NCBI GenBank assembly: GCA_034231615.1
Contig: CM067322.1
Coordinates: forward strand, 51,528,456 to 51,592,455
DNA length: 64,000 nt
DNA from: Meghimatium bilineatum
Lineage: Eukaryota > Mollusca > Gastropoda > Stylommatophora > Philomycidae
Reading direction: 5' to 3'
Shown: in pieces, positions 11,285 through 21,803 of the stretch
Position numbering within the stretch: the first letter of the stretch is position 1
How the letters are laid out: the number at the start of each line of letters is the position of its first letter
Program-made: the position numbers and the translations under genes
The notes under the pieces: model-generated
The model's database searches: none
What the model was told of the DNA's origin: nothing
Seen by the model: only the letters and a program-made list of their open reading frames with translations

Positions 11285-11521
11285 TGTATAACCCAAGTAT
11301 GTAATTATTGAGCACTCTGAACATTCTGCAGTTATGTTGAATGGTGTACAGGATTTTTGATGTATTTAAGATCAAAACTTGCAAAATGAAATGTCTGAAG
11401 AAGGTCATTGGAATCACCAGTCTCAACAAAATGCGCAATGAGAACATCAGAAAGATAATAGATATAACACCATGCATAGAATATATATAGAAACAACAGA
11501 TAAAATAGTTTGGACAATGGA
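11285..11521 (+). pseudogene. Non-LTR reverse transcriptase C-terminal fragment, plus strand
   Basis: From 11,382 a frame reads MKCLKKVIGITSLNKMRNEN, then IRKIIDITPCIEYI and a stop. A shift away are EKQQIK and the equivalent of WFG near 11,500. The xMKCLxKVIGIT.xD..RNExIRK...IEYIEK.QIKWFGH pattern is the region after the reverse transcriptase domain in a common animal LINE group. It is cut off at both ends, starting right after retroposon C copy 1. Confidence 0.7.
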
Positions 11522-11538
11522 GGGAGGGGGTTTAAATT

Positions 11539-12467
11539 TCAGTAATTATTACTAATGCGGACGTTTTTATAAGAATTGTCTATTGTCGTAACGTCCACAC
11601 TTGCCGCTGAGGGTAGAGGTTTGTATAGAAGATGTAGTCTGTGTTCCAGAGCCAGGTATGTTGCTATAGTTGTAGTGTAGTCATGTTTATTCAGGATGGT
11701 CTTGATGTTGTCTATCTTTTCCTTGGTCTGCCCTTGGCTTTTTATCATTAGTTAAATCTTGTTATACGCTCTAATGGGACCGTTCATCCTCATAAGACGT
11801 CCAAACAATTTTATCGGTTGTTTCTCTATATACTTGATGCACTATGTTATACTTAGTATCCGTCTGGTGTTCTAATTGCGCACCTTGTCGAATCTGGTGA
11901 CTCAAATAGTCTTACTTAGACATTTCGCATGTTTCGATCTCTCTTATGTGTAGGTGTTAGTTGCCAAATCTGACATTGGTAGCATAGTGTTGGCAGAACG
12001 ATGCTCTTACTTATGTGTTTCTTTACTTCCGTGTTGTTTTTTGGGTGTTATAGCAAAAGTGACATCTGGTATATCACAATATTTGCCTTTTTTACATCTT
12101 GTTTCTATCTCTCAATTGACTCATCCGTCTTCTGTAAAGATACTTCGTAGGTACTTGAACTCTTTGACTTGTATTATTTTTGTGTTCTCTATTTGAATGT
12201 TTAAATGCTCTGTTAATATCGTTATTTGCATAGTTTCTGCTTTTTGTCTGTCGATCTCGTTATTTGGATAGTTTCTGCCTTTTGTCGGTTGATCCGCATG
12301 TTGTATTTATTGCATATTCTTGATTGTGAGTTGATGTGAGTTTGCAGTTTTTCTTCGTCATCATACATGATGTTTTTATGGTCAGCAAAAAGCAGTTCAT
12401 TGAGTTTGTTTGTACGTTGTTCATTCTCTGTTGTTTCATAAATCAGAAGTTGTATAAGAATACGCAT
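11539..12467 (-). pseudogene. Non-LTR reverse transcriptase C-terminal half, minus strand
   Basis: On the minus strand, 12,467-12,222 reads NELLFADHKNIMYDDEEKLQ, then INSQSRICNKYNMRINRQKA and ETIQITRSTDKK. The F-A-D-D catalytic box has become F-A-D-H. Further on come FKYLRSIFTEDG (about 12,145), then KYIEKQPIKLFGRLMRMNGP (about 11,800) and QTKEKIDNIKTILNKHDYTT, ATYLALEHRLHLLYKPLP (about 11,620-11,730). The order and spacing fit about 300 residues of the palm, thumb and C-terminal region of one element, broken by several frameshifts. It lies head to head with the + strand remnant at 12,530. Confidence 0.8.
12221..12298 (+). repeat. 38-bp direct duplication inside the minus-strand RT remnant
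   Basis: GTTATTTGCATAGTTTCTGC... is repeated as GTTATTTGGATAGTTTCTGC..., two adjacent units of 38-39 bp. It disrupts the reverse transcriptase reading frame. Confidence 0.7.
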
Positions 12468-12529
12468 ATAAATTCTACTACATATGACTGTATATAAAAA
12501 TAAGATGACAGCTATGTTGATGGTAAGAT

Positions 12530-13275
12530 CTAAAGATAGTAAGAAACATGTATTGGAAACAAACAGCTGTGTCGAGTGTTGACGGCAATGTAGGAGAATT
12601 TCAAAATATAGAGATGGGCATCAGACAAGGATGTGTAATTTTACCAGATCTTTTCTTCCTGTATACAGAGGATATTATATGAAACTTAGAAAGCATGCTA
12701 GGAATAGCAGTTGGAGGTTACAAAATCTGAATAATCTAACATATGCTGACGATACAGGTCTGATTGCAGGGGGAGAAAAAGAAATTTAAAGTTTGTTAGA
12801 CATGGTAGTACAAAAAAGTGAAAACAAAGCTCTCAGTCTAAACAAGAAGAAACTAGAAGTAATGGCTGTTTCAAGAAATACACACCGCCAGAATACAGCA
12901 TTACTATCTATGTTATGTTATGTTCCTCCAGGACCATAGGCGGCGCATAGGGCAGAAACCATAGCTTTCCATTTCTGTTTGTGTTGCCAGGTCTTTCAAT
13001 TGTTACGTGTTGTTTAGGTTCATTGACATGCCTTCTCTATTAATAGTTCTTCGTAGAGTTTCTCTAGGTCTCCCTCTTCTTACTCTAGGTGGCACCCAAT
13101 ATAGTGACTGCTGGGGAATTTTTAGGCTGTTCATTCTGAGAACATGGCCGATGTAAGTCCAACGCCTTTGTCTAATGAAGGAAGATATACTATGATTCAA
13201 CATTAAATCATGGGGATAAAGTCAAGTATCGTGGCACCATTTTAACATCAGATGGCAGGTGCTCCAATGAGTAAC
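12530..13275 (+). pseudogene. Non-LTR reverse transcriptase fragment, plus strand, interrupted by an insertion
   Basis: Frames give IEMGIRQGCV then LPDLFFLYTEDII (12,615-12,680, motif B region), LGIAVGGYKI, NLTYADDTGLIAG (about 12,735, catalytic Y-A-D-D) and QKSENKALSLNKKKLEVMAV (about 12,810). The sequence breaks at about 12,907 and resumes at about 13,194 with KVKYRGTILTSDGRCSNE and a stop at 13,273. The two parts are adjacent in intact relatives, so 12,908-13,187 is a later insertion. One frame carries in-frame stops. Confidence 0.8.
12908..13187 (-). mobile_element. 5'-truncated LINE 3' end inserted in an RT remnant (minus strand)
   Basis: On the minus strand the segment reads SSFIRQRRWTYIGHVLRMNS, QQSLYWVPPRVRRGRPRETL and RRTINREGMSMN. 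After further frames it ends ...CAAYGPGGT and a repeated ACATA-type tail (ACATAACATAACATA). This is the C-terminal end of a different LINE lineage from the host remnant. TACTAT occurs at both edges (12,902-12,907 and 13,188-13,193) and may be the target-site duplication. The 5' truncation, tail and nesting fit target-primed reverse transcription. Confidence 0.7.
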
Positions 13276-14150
13276 AGTAATTACAGTAAGAGTAACTGTA
13301 ACAATGAAACAGTAAGCCTATGATTTTTTTTAAATTGATAGAACAAGGGGATCTCATCCAAATTTCTCGTTTTTGTATATAGTAAACACTTAATGTGTCA
13401 GCCTAAGTGTGAGAATTTCATAATACTTTTTAAAAATATTTTAGACAGATGCATACAATTTTTAAAAAAGAACACACTAATTGGTAAATGCAAGTTTAAA
13501 GTGAAAGTACATCAGGAATAGATTTCTCAACTTTGTTTTGACACAATAATTAATTAAAACAAATATGTTCACAACTGTACATATTATCTCCCCTTCATTG
13601 CAAACGTAAAACCACTTTCTATAAAGTGAAAACCACTTTCTATAAAGTGGGAAGTTCTCTGTTTACTGTGACTAAATTATATTTTATTAATGAAGCATTA
13701 TGTTTAGTCAGTGTGACTATCTAAGACACAATAGTCAAGTTTTCTTCCAGTAAACAGAGCCCTATTTCTATCTCGTGAGCACAGTTCACGAAAGTAAGAT
13801 TGCTCTTAAGATGTCAACATTAGGACTAGTAAGAAAAACCAAAACACAAACAATGCGTGGTGTGTACTGTGATATGTGGTTTAGATCAGTGAAAATGTGG
13901 TTTAGATCAGTGTTGCCAATGTGGTGTGGAAAAAGAAGCAAAGTTAATGGTACTGTTATTGTTGTCTACCATGCACATCGTAAAATGTGACTAAGAAGGT
14001 TTTTTTTTTTTGGCACAAGCACAAGCACAAGTGATTATTAATGGAGTGATATTACGGATGATGTGATCAACCCTGGTAACAGGAGATAAAAAGGACATTG
14101 AGATCTGGTCAACAAGACATAGATGCTTTCCATCTTAGTTCTCACTCTGG
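13276..14150. other. No gene seen; AT-rich
   Basis: No recognised feature. The motif CCACTTTCTATAAAGTG is duplicated at about 13,611 and 13,630. A 71-codon open stretch at 13,775-13,990 has no recognisable domain and contains its own duplication of VKMWFRSV; I do not call it a gene. Confidence 0.4.
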
Positions 14151-14157
14151 ATAATTG

Positions 14158-14385
14158 AGTCTGCGTTTGTTCTCAAACTCCTGCAAATTAGCGTTTTGTC
14201 ATTGTTCACAACATTGATGCGAGATCTTCGCTTTTGACCTAACACATTCTACTTTATAATGGCACTGTATCATTTTGACCTTATATAGGAGGGGGCAGCC
14301 AACTCCACCATATAACCTCCTTAGTCGTTTCTTAAAATATACATGGAAAGCAAACAGTATTGCTATTATTTGTTCCCCTCTCGAG
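14158..14385 (-). mobile_element. Family A copy, minus strand
   Basis: Runs GAGTCTGCGTTTGTTCTCAA, ACTCCTGCAAATTAG, GATGCGAGATCTTCGCTTTT, GACCTAACACATTCTACTT, GGCAGCCAACTCCACCATAT, AACCTCCTTAGTCG and ATTTGTTCCCCTCTCG. All family landmarks are in order on the minus strand. Confidence 0.75.
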
Positions 14386-14389
14386 ATTT

Positions 14390-15535
14390 AAAAAAACACT
14401 AATGGTGTGTGACTTTTTAAAAACAATTTGTGTTGTCTAGTGCTTTTGACGGAACGAGTTGGTGGCACTTGCCTAAACACAATACGTGTTAAATGGTGGT
14501 TATTTTGTGCATCAATCATTCAGGGCAATATACCGCTAATTTTCCCAAACAACTTGCATATCATATATTAATAAAAGAAAAGTGAAAACCAGAATACTGG
14601 TTTCATTAGTTATTATAAAGATAAAGAATGCAACAGATCGCATGTAACCCATGTCTGCTGAAAGACACAGTACAAATAGAAATGACAGAATATACCGATG
14701 TGGTATCAAAAATTCCCCATTACACATTGTTTACTACACTGTATAATCTTGTCTCTCAATTAGTTGTGTGGACTATTTGAAAATAATCCATCTGAAGTCA
14801 CATTATTTAACCATTACAGGGATTTTCATTGGTCACTTTTGTATACATTGTGTCGACAGCCAATGACAAATCAACGTCAAGTATAGTCATTTAGAAGAAT
14901 GAGTTCACGTGACTGTATTTGACGAGAGACACGGTACAGTAAGTCGATATGACCTAGCAAAAGACACCTTACAAACAAAAATGTAATAGTCATGATTGAA
15001 TGATTGTCCAAACAAATGTCATGTGTTTTGTTTTTGCGAAAACTAATTGTACTTGAATTAAACTCATAACATAAAAACATGGATCTTTTTGTACTTGAAG
15101 TTTTAAGAAGATAAAAATGCGATTGCAATGGAACAATGGGATAAAAACTGAGGCTCTGTATGGAAAAATAATTTTGTGAAATATATATTGAGGCTCTGTC
15201 TAGGATAGCAGGGCTATAGAGAGTGGACATTTCCATTATTCATTAAGGGTCATAACCCCGCAGATACTATCAGATAAGGGGATGTAATACATGTGAAATG
15301 TATTAATATGTGCAAATGTATTAATAAATCATAAGAACACAAATATTTTGATCTGATCATGTGGTAATATAATTTTAATAAACAACTCTCATTTATTTTG
15401 AGTGATTTTATGTAACTATTCCCCGTTCTACTATTTATAAAAACGTTTTTTTGAAAGCAATATGCACGACATTCTTCCCTAACTGTTGACATGGTGAACA
15501 AAAGTGTGGCACATAAACTTTTGGATGTTAAGGGA
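14390..15535. other. No recognisable feature
   Basis: AT-rich. Open frames on the minus strand at 14,536-14,727, 14,877-15,236 and 15,250-15,501 (63, 119 and 83 codons) show no domain that I know and have no supporting signals. The 119-codon frame is the longest non-repeat open frame here without an assignment. Confidence 0.35.
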
Positions 15536-15539
15536 TAAT

Positions 15540-15930
15540 GTCCGTATAAGGTTCAAGTTCCCCGCGGAACTTTCCTACAAAAGTTGGCTCTTGACTTTGT
15601 ATGGGAACTAGTGTCAGTAGTCCGTTCACATGTCTTAGACTCCACCGCGGGGTCAAGGTTCAGCCAGTGTCGAGTCAGCTCGCTCGTCACAGTACCGCTT
15701 GGGATCTAGGCTGGTTCCTCCCCATATGACATGTTAAGACAGGACGAAGTCACCGGGGTGAAGTTTTCGGTCGTACGGAATGTTAACAGCATAAACGTGC
15801 TCAGCTAAGTGGTGAGCTATACTTAGCGTCCGAGTGGCTTTCGAATGTCGGCGCCTGCTATGTCATACCGCCTCGAAAGAGGATTACGGGGGTATAGGAG
15901 AGCTGCTTAGAAAGTGCTTCACTCGACTTT
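15540..15930. other. GC-richer island of unknown identity
   Basis: About 390 bp with visibly higher G+C than both flanks and many CpGs (CCCCGCGGAACTTTCC, CACCGCGGGGTCAAGG, GTCGGCGCCTGC). The flanks return abruptly to AT-rich sequence. It has no long open frame on either strand. CAGCTAAGTGGTGAGC followed 25-30 bp later by TTTCGAATGTC vaguely resembles an A box/B box pair, but no tRNA fold is visible. It could be a fragment of a structured RNA gene, a mobile element of unknown type or a CpG-island-like regulatory region. Confidence 0.4.
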
Positions 15931-16529
15931 TTTGTCATGAAATAACTTTGGAATTACTTAAATTTTAGTATTATTTGTATTACTCCCTTACACTTAAACG
16001 TATTTTTGATTTAACATTTGGATACTGCTATTTATTGGAAAGAATAAATAAAGTATTTTGATAAAAAGTAGTAATGTAGTCTTACAGTTTTTATGGCCAT
16101 AATTCTTTTAAATTCGTAATTTAAAAGATATTAATGATCTAATTATAATTTCGTTAACAAAAGAAAATAAATTTAGTATTCAAAAAGGAAAAAAATGGGA
16201 TTGCAATTTGTGAGTTTTAAAACGCTTCATTTTTTAGAGAAAATTTACTGATTTAGAAATGCTGTAGAGCGTGAAGACTTTGATTTATTTATACATAGAT
16301 CAGTGGTCATAAGGTATTTTCTGTAGAAGTATTAATTAATTCACAGTATTATGTGATTGCCATGTGTCTTCTGTCACGGAGATTATCCAATAAATAAATT
16401 AAATTTCCATCACAGCTGACCTATGTTCTTTGATATAATTAAAAAGAATGAATCTCTTCAAGAATCTGTTTCTAGTAAACAAAAATCTGAACGTAGTGAT
16501 AGTTAGATAAACTTAATTTCCAATAGAAA
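15931..16529. other. No recognisable feature, AT-rich
   Basis: Nothing supported. There is an AATAAATAAA-like element at about 16,042, which by itself is not evidence of a polyadenylation site. Confidence 0.35.
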
Positions 16530-17050
16530 TCGTCCTTGGTTGGCGGGTCTGAAAGGGGAGCATGGGGAGCTAAACTGTTACCTGTCAAGCATATCGTAAG
16601 CAGCAACTAAGAGGAATTTAAGGTGGAGTTTGTTGTCCCATAAAGGCCCGTAGATAAAGAGGTTGTAGGGTTGAGATATTCAATTTCCCGTCCTTTAGCA
16701 AATCAGAATAGGTCTATGCCTTTTAGCATTATAATTTTGGCCAAAATGCTGGTAAAAAGACTCTTCTCCCCCCCCCCCCGTAGAGATTTTCACAAAAGGG
16801 ACAGCACATGAAGAAGATCTGATACACGAAAACACACGAATGACTTTTTAAAGGGAATTACTCCCCCCCCTCCCCCTACTTATATGACCTATAACATATT
16901 TATAACACTGGTCTCACCCAACAGTGTCAAATTGACCTAGAGGCTATGCTGAAGTTCGATTTGTCAGTTAAGCTGTCAATTATGGCACAACGTTTATCTG
17001 GACTATATCCTGCTGATCTGCAGGAGCTTGAGAATGGATACAGAAGATGA
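16530..17050 (+). mobile_element. Family A copy split by about 255 bp of other sequence
   Basis: The 5' part is at about 16,530-16,650 (TCTGAAAGGGGAGCATGGGG, AGCAACTAAGAGGAATTTAA, GGAGTTTGTTGTCCC). The 3' part is at about 16,905-17,050 (TGCTGAAGTTCGATTTGTCA, GACTATATCCTGCTGATCTG, CAGGAGCTTGAGAATGG). The intervening 16,650-16,905 is unrelated and has two C-runs. Either an insertion or an independent second fragment explains this. Confidence 0.65.
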
Positions 17051-17066
17051 AACAGGAAGTTGAAAA

Positions 17067-17132
17067 GATGTTTACACCAGAAGGCATCGATCTTGAACAG
17101 ATGTGTGCACCAGAAGGCATCGATCTTGGTGA
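17067..17132 (+). repeat. 33-bp direct duplication
   Basis: ACACCAGAAGGCATCGATCT (with a variant first base pair) occurs twice, 33 bp apart, immediately after the family A tail. Confidence 0.75.
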
Positions 17133-17450
17133 AGAATGGATTATCTTTTCAAGACTATCTTTGCAATCACTAGAGCGTTCATTGATAAACATATGAATGT
17201 GAATGAATGATGTGTTCACGGAGTTCATCTCCGAACATTTTCATGACACAGATGTTGTGTGACACAGACGATCAAAATAATCCACAATCAGTGGTTCGAA
17301 TGGACTTTTACCACCAGATCACGTGGAATAACAGTTCACGAAGCCAGTAGAGCCTTCACAAAACAGCCTAACGACGTGTGTGTTTGCTGTAACGCAAGTA
17401 CACTTGCTAGAAATTGAAGCCTATTTACGCTAAGACGATATCAACATCAT

Positions 17451-17665
17451 CATCAGGTGCCATGCCGGCTGGCGTAGGCGACCATGGCTCTCCATATCTC
17501 TCTGTCTCCAGTATTATGTATCAAGCTCATTGTTGTTTCCCTGCCGTGCCAGGTTGTCAAACTGTCTAATATATTTTCACGTTGTAGCCATCTGTCTCTG
17601 TTGCCTTCAATCTTGCATGTTGTGACTATATTCTCCAAACCTCCTTGTCTCATGAAGTGGCCAAA
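17451..17665 (-). pseudogene. Non-LTR reverse transcriptase C-terminal end, minus strand
   Basis: The minus-strand frame ends LENIVTTCKIEGNRDRWLQR, ENILDSLTTWHGRETTMSLI, HNTGDREIWRAMVAYASRHG-T and stop. This is the most complete of four copies in the window of the same ORF2 terminus (others at 5,688, 20,147 and 31,600). The stop is followed on that strand by (TGATGATG), a simple tail. Upstream coding sequence is missing, so it is a short 5'-truncated insertion. Confidence 0.8.
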
Positions 17666-18900
17666 AATATGAAAGATTGTCTTTTTCTTATATTATTTAT
17701 TAGGGTCCGTTTCGCATTTGACTCTTTCAACACTTCCACATTAGTTTTTCTGACAGGCCATGATATTCTAAGTCCATGATGTCAACATACCTTAACCAAA
17801 AGGTTGTAATTCTTTATCGACCAATCATCAACTAAGGAGACATTTATTCATACACTGTAAATGTCACGTGACTGTGTCTCCTGTGTACATCGTTATTAGT
17901 TTACAGTGTATACGTTTTTGAGTATTCCTGTATTTCTCGGTTGTTGGGTTTTTGTGGTTGGGGGGGGGGGGGGTGGTTACCGTGAGGATAAAATGAGACG
18001 ATTGATTGAACAGGCCTAAGTCTGACCTATTTATTCGAGGTTCTTAATCAGAGTTGGCACGTTCCTTTTTTTTTTTTAAAAAAGGTGATATTTTCCCCGT
18101 AAACATGACAGAAGTTCAACATTACAATAGCCTATTTATTACAGATGAGGTACCGTCTTCGCACGAAAGGTCAGCAACAGTTCCCATTTACCTCATGTTC
18201 CTTTCCCTGCTATCACACCAAAACTATAAGCCTATAACCCGGTGTTGTGGCACACGCCCCAAAGATGAAAAGGGGGGGGAAATTTCATTGTTTAGGGGGA
18301 CACTTGAAAAAAAATTGTGTTCTTGAGATTTAGTTGTCCATTATATGTTTTGAAAATTTAGCCTACTTAACTGTTTTTTTTCTTTTAATAATTTTCTAGT
18401 GTTTTCTTCCTAAAACGCAAGTCTTGTGTCCTGAACAAGTTATAATTAGGTTTCATTTATGGAATAAGTCATTTTTTTAATAGACCTATAAAAAAATGTA
18501 GGACTGGGGGGTGGCATCAGAATTTTTGAAAGATTGAGGGTGGGGAAAGGTTTAAAGAAAAGGTTGGGTAAAACTGCTATAACCTGCCAGGTTCACAGGA
18601 GGACCACATTGGATGAAACAACACCCAGAGTTCTCCAGCGAATTCTTTCTTCAGCGACGCAGATGAGTGTGAAATACCTTGACCTATCCAGCCCTTGATG
18701 CTGCCTGTCCATGATTTTCTTAGTCTTCGTCTGCTTCTTCCAACCTCGACTGTTCCCTGTAGTATAGTTTATAACGAATAATCATATCATCACACATCCA
18801 AAAAAACCATCAGAGCCGCAGACAAGTTTTCATTGAGGAAGGGGATTTACCTATAAAATAATGTGAAAAAAGGCATTCATCCATTTTTTAATGTAATTCC
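17666..18900. other. No gene seen; G-run and short inverted repeat
   Basis: Nothing coding. GGAGACA at about 17,838 pairs with TGTCTCC at about 17,875, a possible hairpin around ACTGTAAATGTCACGTGACT. A G-run of about 13 lies at about 17,960. A 90-codon open frame at 18,054-18,326 has no recognisable domain. Confidence 0.35.
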
Positions 18901-18904
18901 TTCC

Positions 18905-19915
18905 TTTTTATGAGAAAGCTGATGACTTTTTTGATAAGAAAGCTTATGACTTATTTGATGCGAAAGGTGATGACTTTTTTGATGTGAAAACGGATGACTT
19001 TTTTGATGCGAAAACTGATGAATTTTTGAATGAGAAAGATGATGACTTTTTTTAATGAGAAAGCTGAAAACTTTTTTGATGCGAAAACTGATTGACTTTT
19101 TTGATGAGAAAGCTGATACCTTTTTTTATGCGAAAACTGATGACTTTTTGATGCTAAAACTGATGACTTTTTTGATGTGAAAACGGATGACTTTTTTGAT
19201 GCGAAAACTGATGAATTTTTGAATGAGAAAGATGATGACTTTTTTTAATGAGAAAGCTGAAAACTTTTTTGATGCGAAAACTGATTGACTTTTTTGATGA
19301 GAAAGCTGATACCTTTTTTTATGCGAAAACTGATGACTTTTTGATGCTAAAACTGATGACATTTTTGATGAGAAAACTGATGACTTTTTTTATGTGAAAG
19401 CTGATGACTGTTGATGAAAAAACTGATGACTTTTTTGATGAGAAAGTTGATTTTTTATGAGAAAGCTGATGACTTTTTTAATGAATAAACTAATGACTTT
19501 TTTGATGAGAAAGCTGATGACTTTTTTGATAAGAGAGCTGATGACTTTTTTGATGAGAAAGCTGATGACTTTTTTTATGAGAAAGCTGATGATTTTTTTG
19601 ATGGGAAAGCTGATGACTTTGTTGATGAAAATACTGATGACTTTTTTTATGAGAAAGCTGATGATTTTTTTGATGGGAAAGCTGATGACTTTGTTGATGA
19701 AAAAACTGATGACTTTTTTGATGAGAAAGTTGATTTTTTGATGAGAAAGCTGATGATTTTTTTAATGAGAAAGCTGATGATTTTTTTGATGGGAAAGCTG
19801 ATGACTTTGTTGATGAAAAAACTGATGACTTTTTTGATGAGAAAGTTGTTTTTTTTGATGAGAAAGCTGATGACTTTTTTGATGAGAAAGCTGATGACTT
19901 TTTTGTGAAAAATCA
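18905..19915 (+). repeat. 24-bp minisatellite array, about 1 kb, with higher-order repeats
   Basis: The basic unit is GATGAGAAAGCTGATGACTT plus TTTT, repeated about 40 times with substitutions and T-run length changes. Blocks recur: about 18,960-19,165 is copied at about 19,153-19,358 (period 193, anchored on GATGTGAAAACGG at 18,981 and 19,174). A roughly 96-bp block is repeated at about 19,580-19,700. A 24-bp period keeps some frames open; the Lys/Leu/Met- and Ser/Phe/Lys-rich translations are artefacts. Confidence 0.93.
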
Positions 19916-20146
19916 TTAATGTAGGGATTTCACCCAACTTTTGGCTAAATTCCTAGCAAATAAAAAACATGATTTCCTAAGGGTGGAAGAGGGGAGTTGA
20001 ACACCCACCTCCCCCACCCACCTCCACCTAAGCAACAGACCTATAAACCATGCAATTAGGTATATTTGTTGCTTTACTATTGGCAGTAATGATTGTTGTA
20101 GACCTGTATGAATCTATTTTATTTCTAATGTACACATTTGTCGCTA

Positions 20147-20260
20147 GATGGACTAGTATTGTGGCATGGTAAAATTTCACAAACCGAGCTCATTGACAAC
20201 ACAAGAGAGATAGAGTTGTGGAGAAACATGATTACCTATGCCATTCGGCATGGCACTTGA
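20147..20260 (+). pseudogene. Non-LTR RT C-terminal end, plus strand
   Basis: Reads DGLVLWHGKISQTELIDNTR, EIELWRNMITYAIRHGT and stop at 20,258-20,260, followed by TTGATTGATTGA as a simple tail. It is the same ORF2 terminus as at 17,451-17,665 and 31,600-31,852, more similar to the latter (ELW/KLWR.MITY). Confidence 0.8.
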
Positions 20261-20267
20261 TTGATTG

Positions 20268-20640
20268 ACATATTTGTCTCATGCTCTCTATAGGAGATGC
20301 GCAGAATTTGTCTGTAACATTTGTATTCGAAGGTCTGTATCCTTTCTCCATGACTGCAGTGAGTGTTCAGCTTACACACCAACACAACACAATAAACAAC
20401 ATAAGTCAGATTCAATGTTAGATTTTCACACTAACACTGATTTATCTTTTCCAAATTAAAGTTAACCTTGACATATCAGTTATATCTCCAGCCTTAGGGG
20501 CATATCTTTAAGTCTGTTTTGCGTTTTCCGTCGCTGCATACGCAGGATCCGAGGTATTTGAAAATATTCACGTCTTCAAATTTATGCCCATTTATCATGT
20601 TTGACTGTGCTTCTGTGCCATGTGAAATTCTCACAGTAAT
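20268..20640 (-). pseudogene. Non-LTR reverse transcriptase fragment, minus strand
   Basis: The minus strand has ISHGTEAQSNMINGHKFEDV, NIFKYLGSCVCSDGKRKTDL (about 20,505-20,635) and, further on, ERIQTFEYKCYRQILRISYR, EHETN (about 20,270-20,355). Both are standard landmarks downstream of the catalytic domain (FKYLGS...DG and FE.KC.R.IL.I.Y...). About 90 residues between them are missing or unreadable. It abuts the + strand fragment at 20,147-20,260. Confidence 0.75.
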
Positions 20641-21220
20641 AATAAACTACAGAATCAGAAATGACAACATCAGTAACAAACACAATGCCAATTCACGATT
20701 ACACCAGAAGACAATAGATTAAGAGGTTTTCACATGCTTCCAGACTACCATCAGACAGGGCCCCCTCAAAAAAGCATTACTATACCGACAAGATGGATAC
20801 AAACCAGGGGCAAACAATGGATTACAGAAATAAATGAGTCAACAAAAACAAACATATATGAGGCATACAAAAAGGCAGTCTCCAGATTCTTGATTAGAAT
20901 CTGGCATCACAGCACGTGGGGCACTTCCATAAGTGCTCCACTCTCCGTTCCAGCAGCCATCCCAGTGTATGTAGACTCAAGAGTCCCAGTCAGGTCTTGC
21001 TTGTGTGACCTTTGGGACTTTCCAAAAAATTTACTTTTCCTTCCCTCCCCTCTAGATACTCCCATTACTGACATTCTCTGTATGTGTATGTTCTCAGCCT
21101 CATTGACATCATCTTCATCTTGAAATTAATTTATTACTGCCTTGATCAATTCTGCTTCATCTCTTCTCAGTATTGTGCTGTCTATTGCTGCATTGCCTGC
21201 CAATAAAATGATATAAGCAA
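20641..21220. other. No assigned feature
   Basis: A 129-codon open frame at 20,734-21,123 (+) contains HQTGPPQKSITIPTRWIQTR and TNIYEAYKKAVSRFLIRIWH. I do not recognise a family and would not call it a gene; it may be another decayed element. Confidence 0.3.
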
Positions 21221-21221
21221 G

Positions 21222-21460
21222 TACTTCTTCTTCTGCATTTTTCTCAAACTCCTGCAGATTAGCAGAATGTAGCCTAGAGAATGGATATATGCGCCTTTCG
21301 GTCTGCGACATCTGACCTCAGCATGGCTTGGATCACTTTGACCCTATATGGGATGAGACAGTCAACTTCACCCTATAACCTCCATAACAGCCTCTTACAT
21401 CCTGCATGGAATGGTAAACAGTGTTTCTATTCTGTGCTGCTATTTCAGGCCCCCAGCAAC
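21222..21460 (-). mobile_element. Family A copy, minus strand
   Basis: Reads CTTCTTCTTCTGCATTTTTC, TCAAACTCCTGCAGATTAGC, ATATGCGCCTTTCGGTCTGC, GACATCTGACCTCAGCATGG, CTTTGACCCTATATGGGATG, CCTCCATAACAGCCTCTTAC and TTCAGGCCCCCAGCAACACA. This is a well-preserved copy with a (GAA)n tail. Confidence 0.8.
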
Positions 21461-21803
21461 ACACAGTTGAAAAACAAATACAAATGTTATTAGAAAACTG
21501 TTTATTAATAAAGTATAAACATAATATTCGAAACAGAGAAAATATTTGCTCAAAATATAAGCTATATTCAAATGTTTCATTCTAAACAGAGAAAATATTT
21601 GCTAAAAATAGAAGCTATATTCAAATGTTTCATTCTAAACAGAGAAAATATTTACTCAAAATATAAGCTATATTCAAATGTTTCATTCTAAACAGAGAAA
21701 ATATTTGCTAAAAATAGAAGCTATATTCAAATGTTTCATTCTAAACAGAGAAAATATTTGCTCAAAATATCAGCTATATTCAAATGTTTCATTATGAACA
21801 GAG

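Noticed and set aside
13611..13650. Possible palindrome CCACTTTCTATAAAGTG
   Set aside because: Only about five base pairs of stem; it is better explained as a short direct duplication.
14877..15236. 119-codon minus-strand open frame
   Set aside because: It is AT-rich with no recognised motif, no conserved neighbour and no splice or promoter evidence; plausible by chance in 64 kb.
15780..15870. tRNA gene suggested by A-box- and B-box-like motifs in the GC-rich island
   Set aside because: No cloverleaf could be drawn: the T-stem and acceptor stem do not pair, and no anticodon arm is visible.
16760..16880. C-runs (also G-runs near 17,960 and 30,350) as possible G-quadruplex elements
   Set aside because: Single uninterrupted homopolymers, or runs without four spaced G-tracts; more likely slippage-prone homopolymers whose length may be inaccurate.
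18905..19937. Lys/Leu/Met-rich and Ser/Phe/Lys-rich frames of 78-96 codons
   Set aside because: Open only because the repeat unit is 24 bp; no start context or domain.
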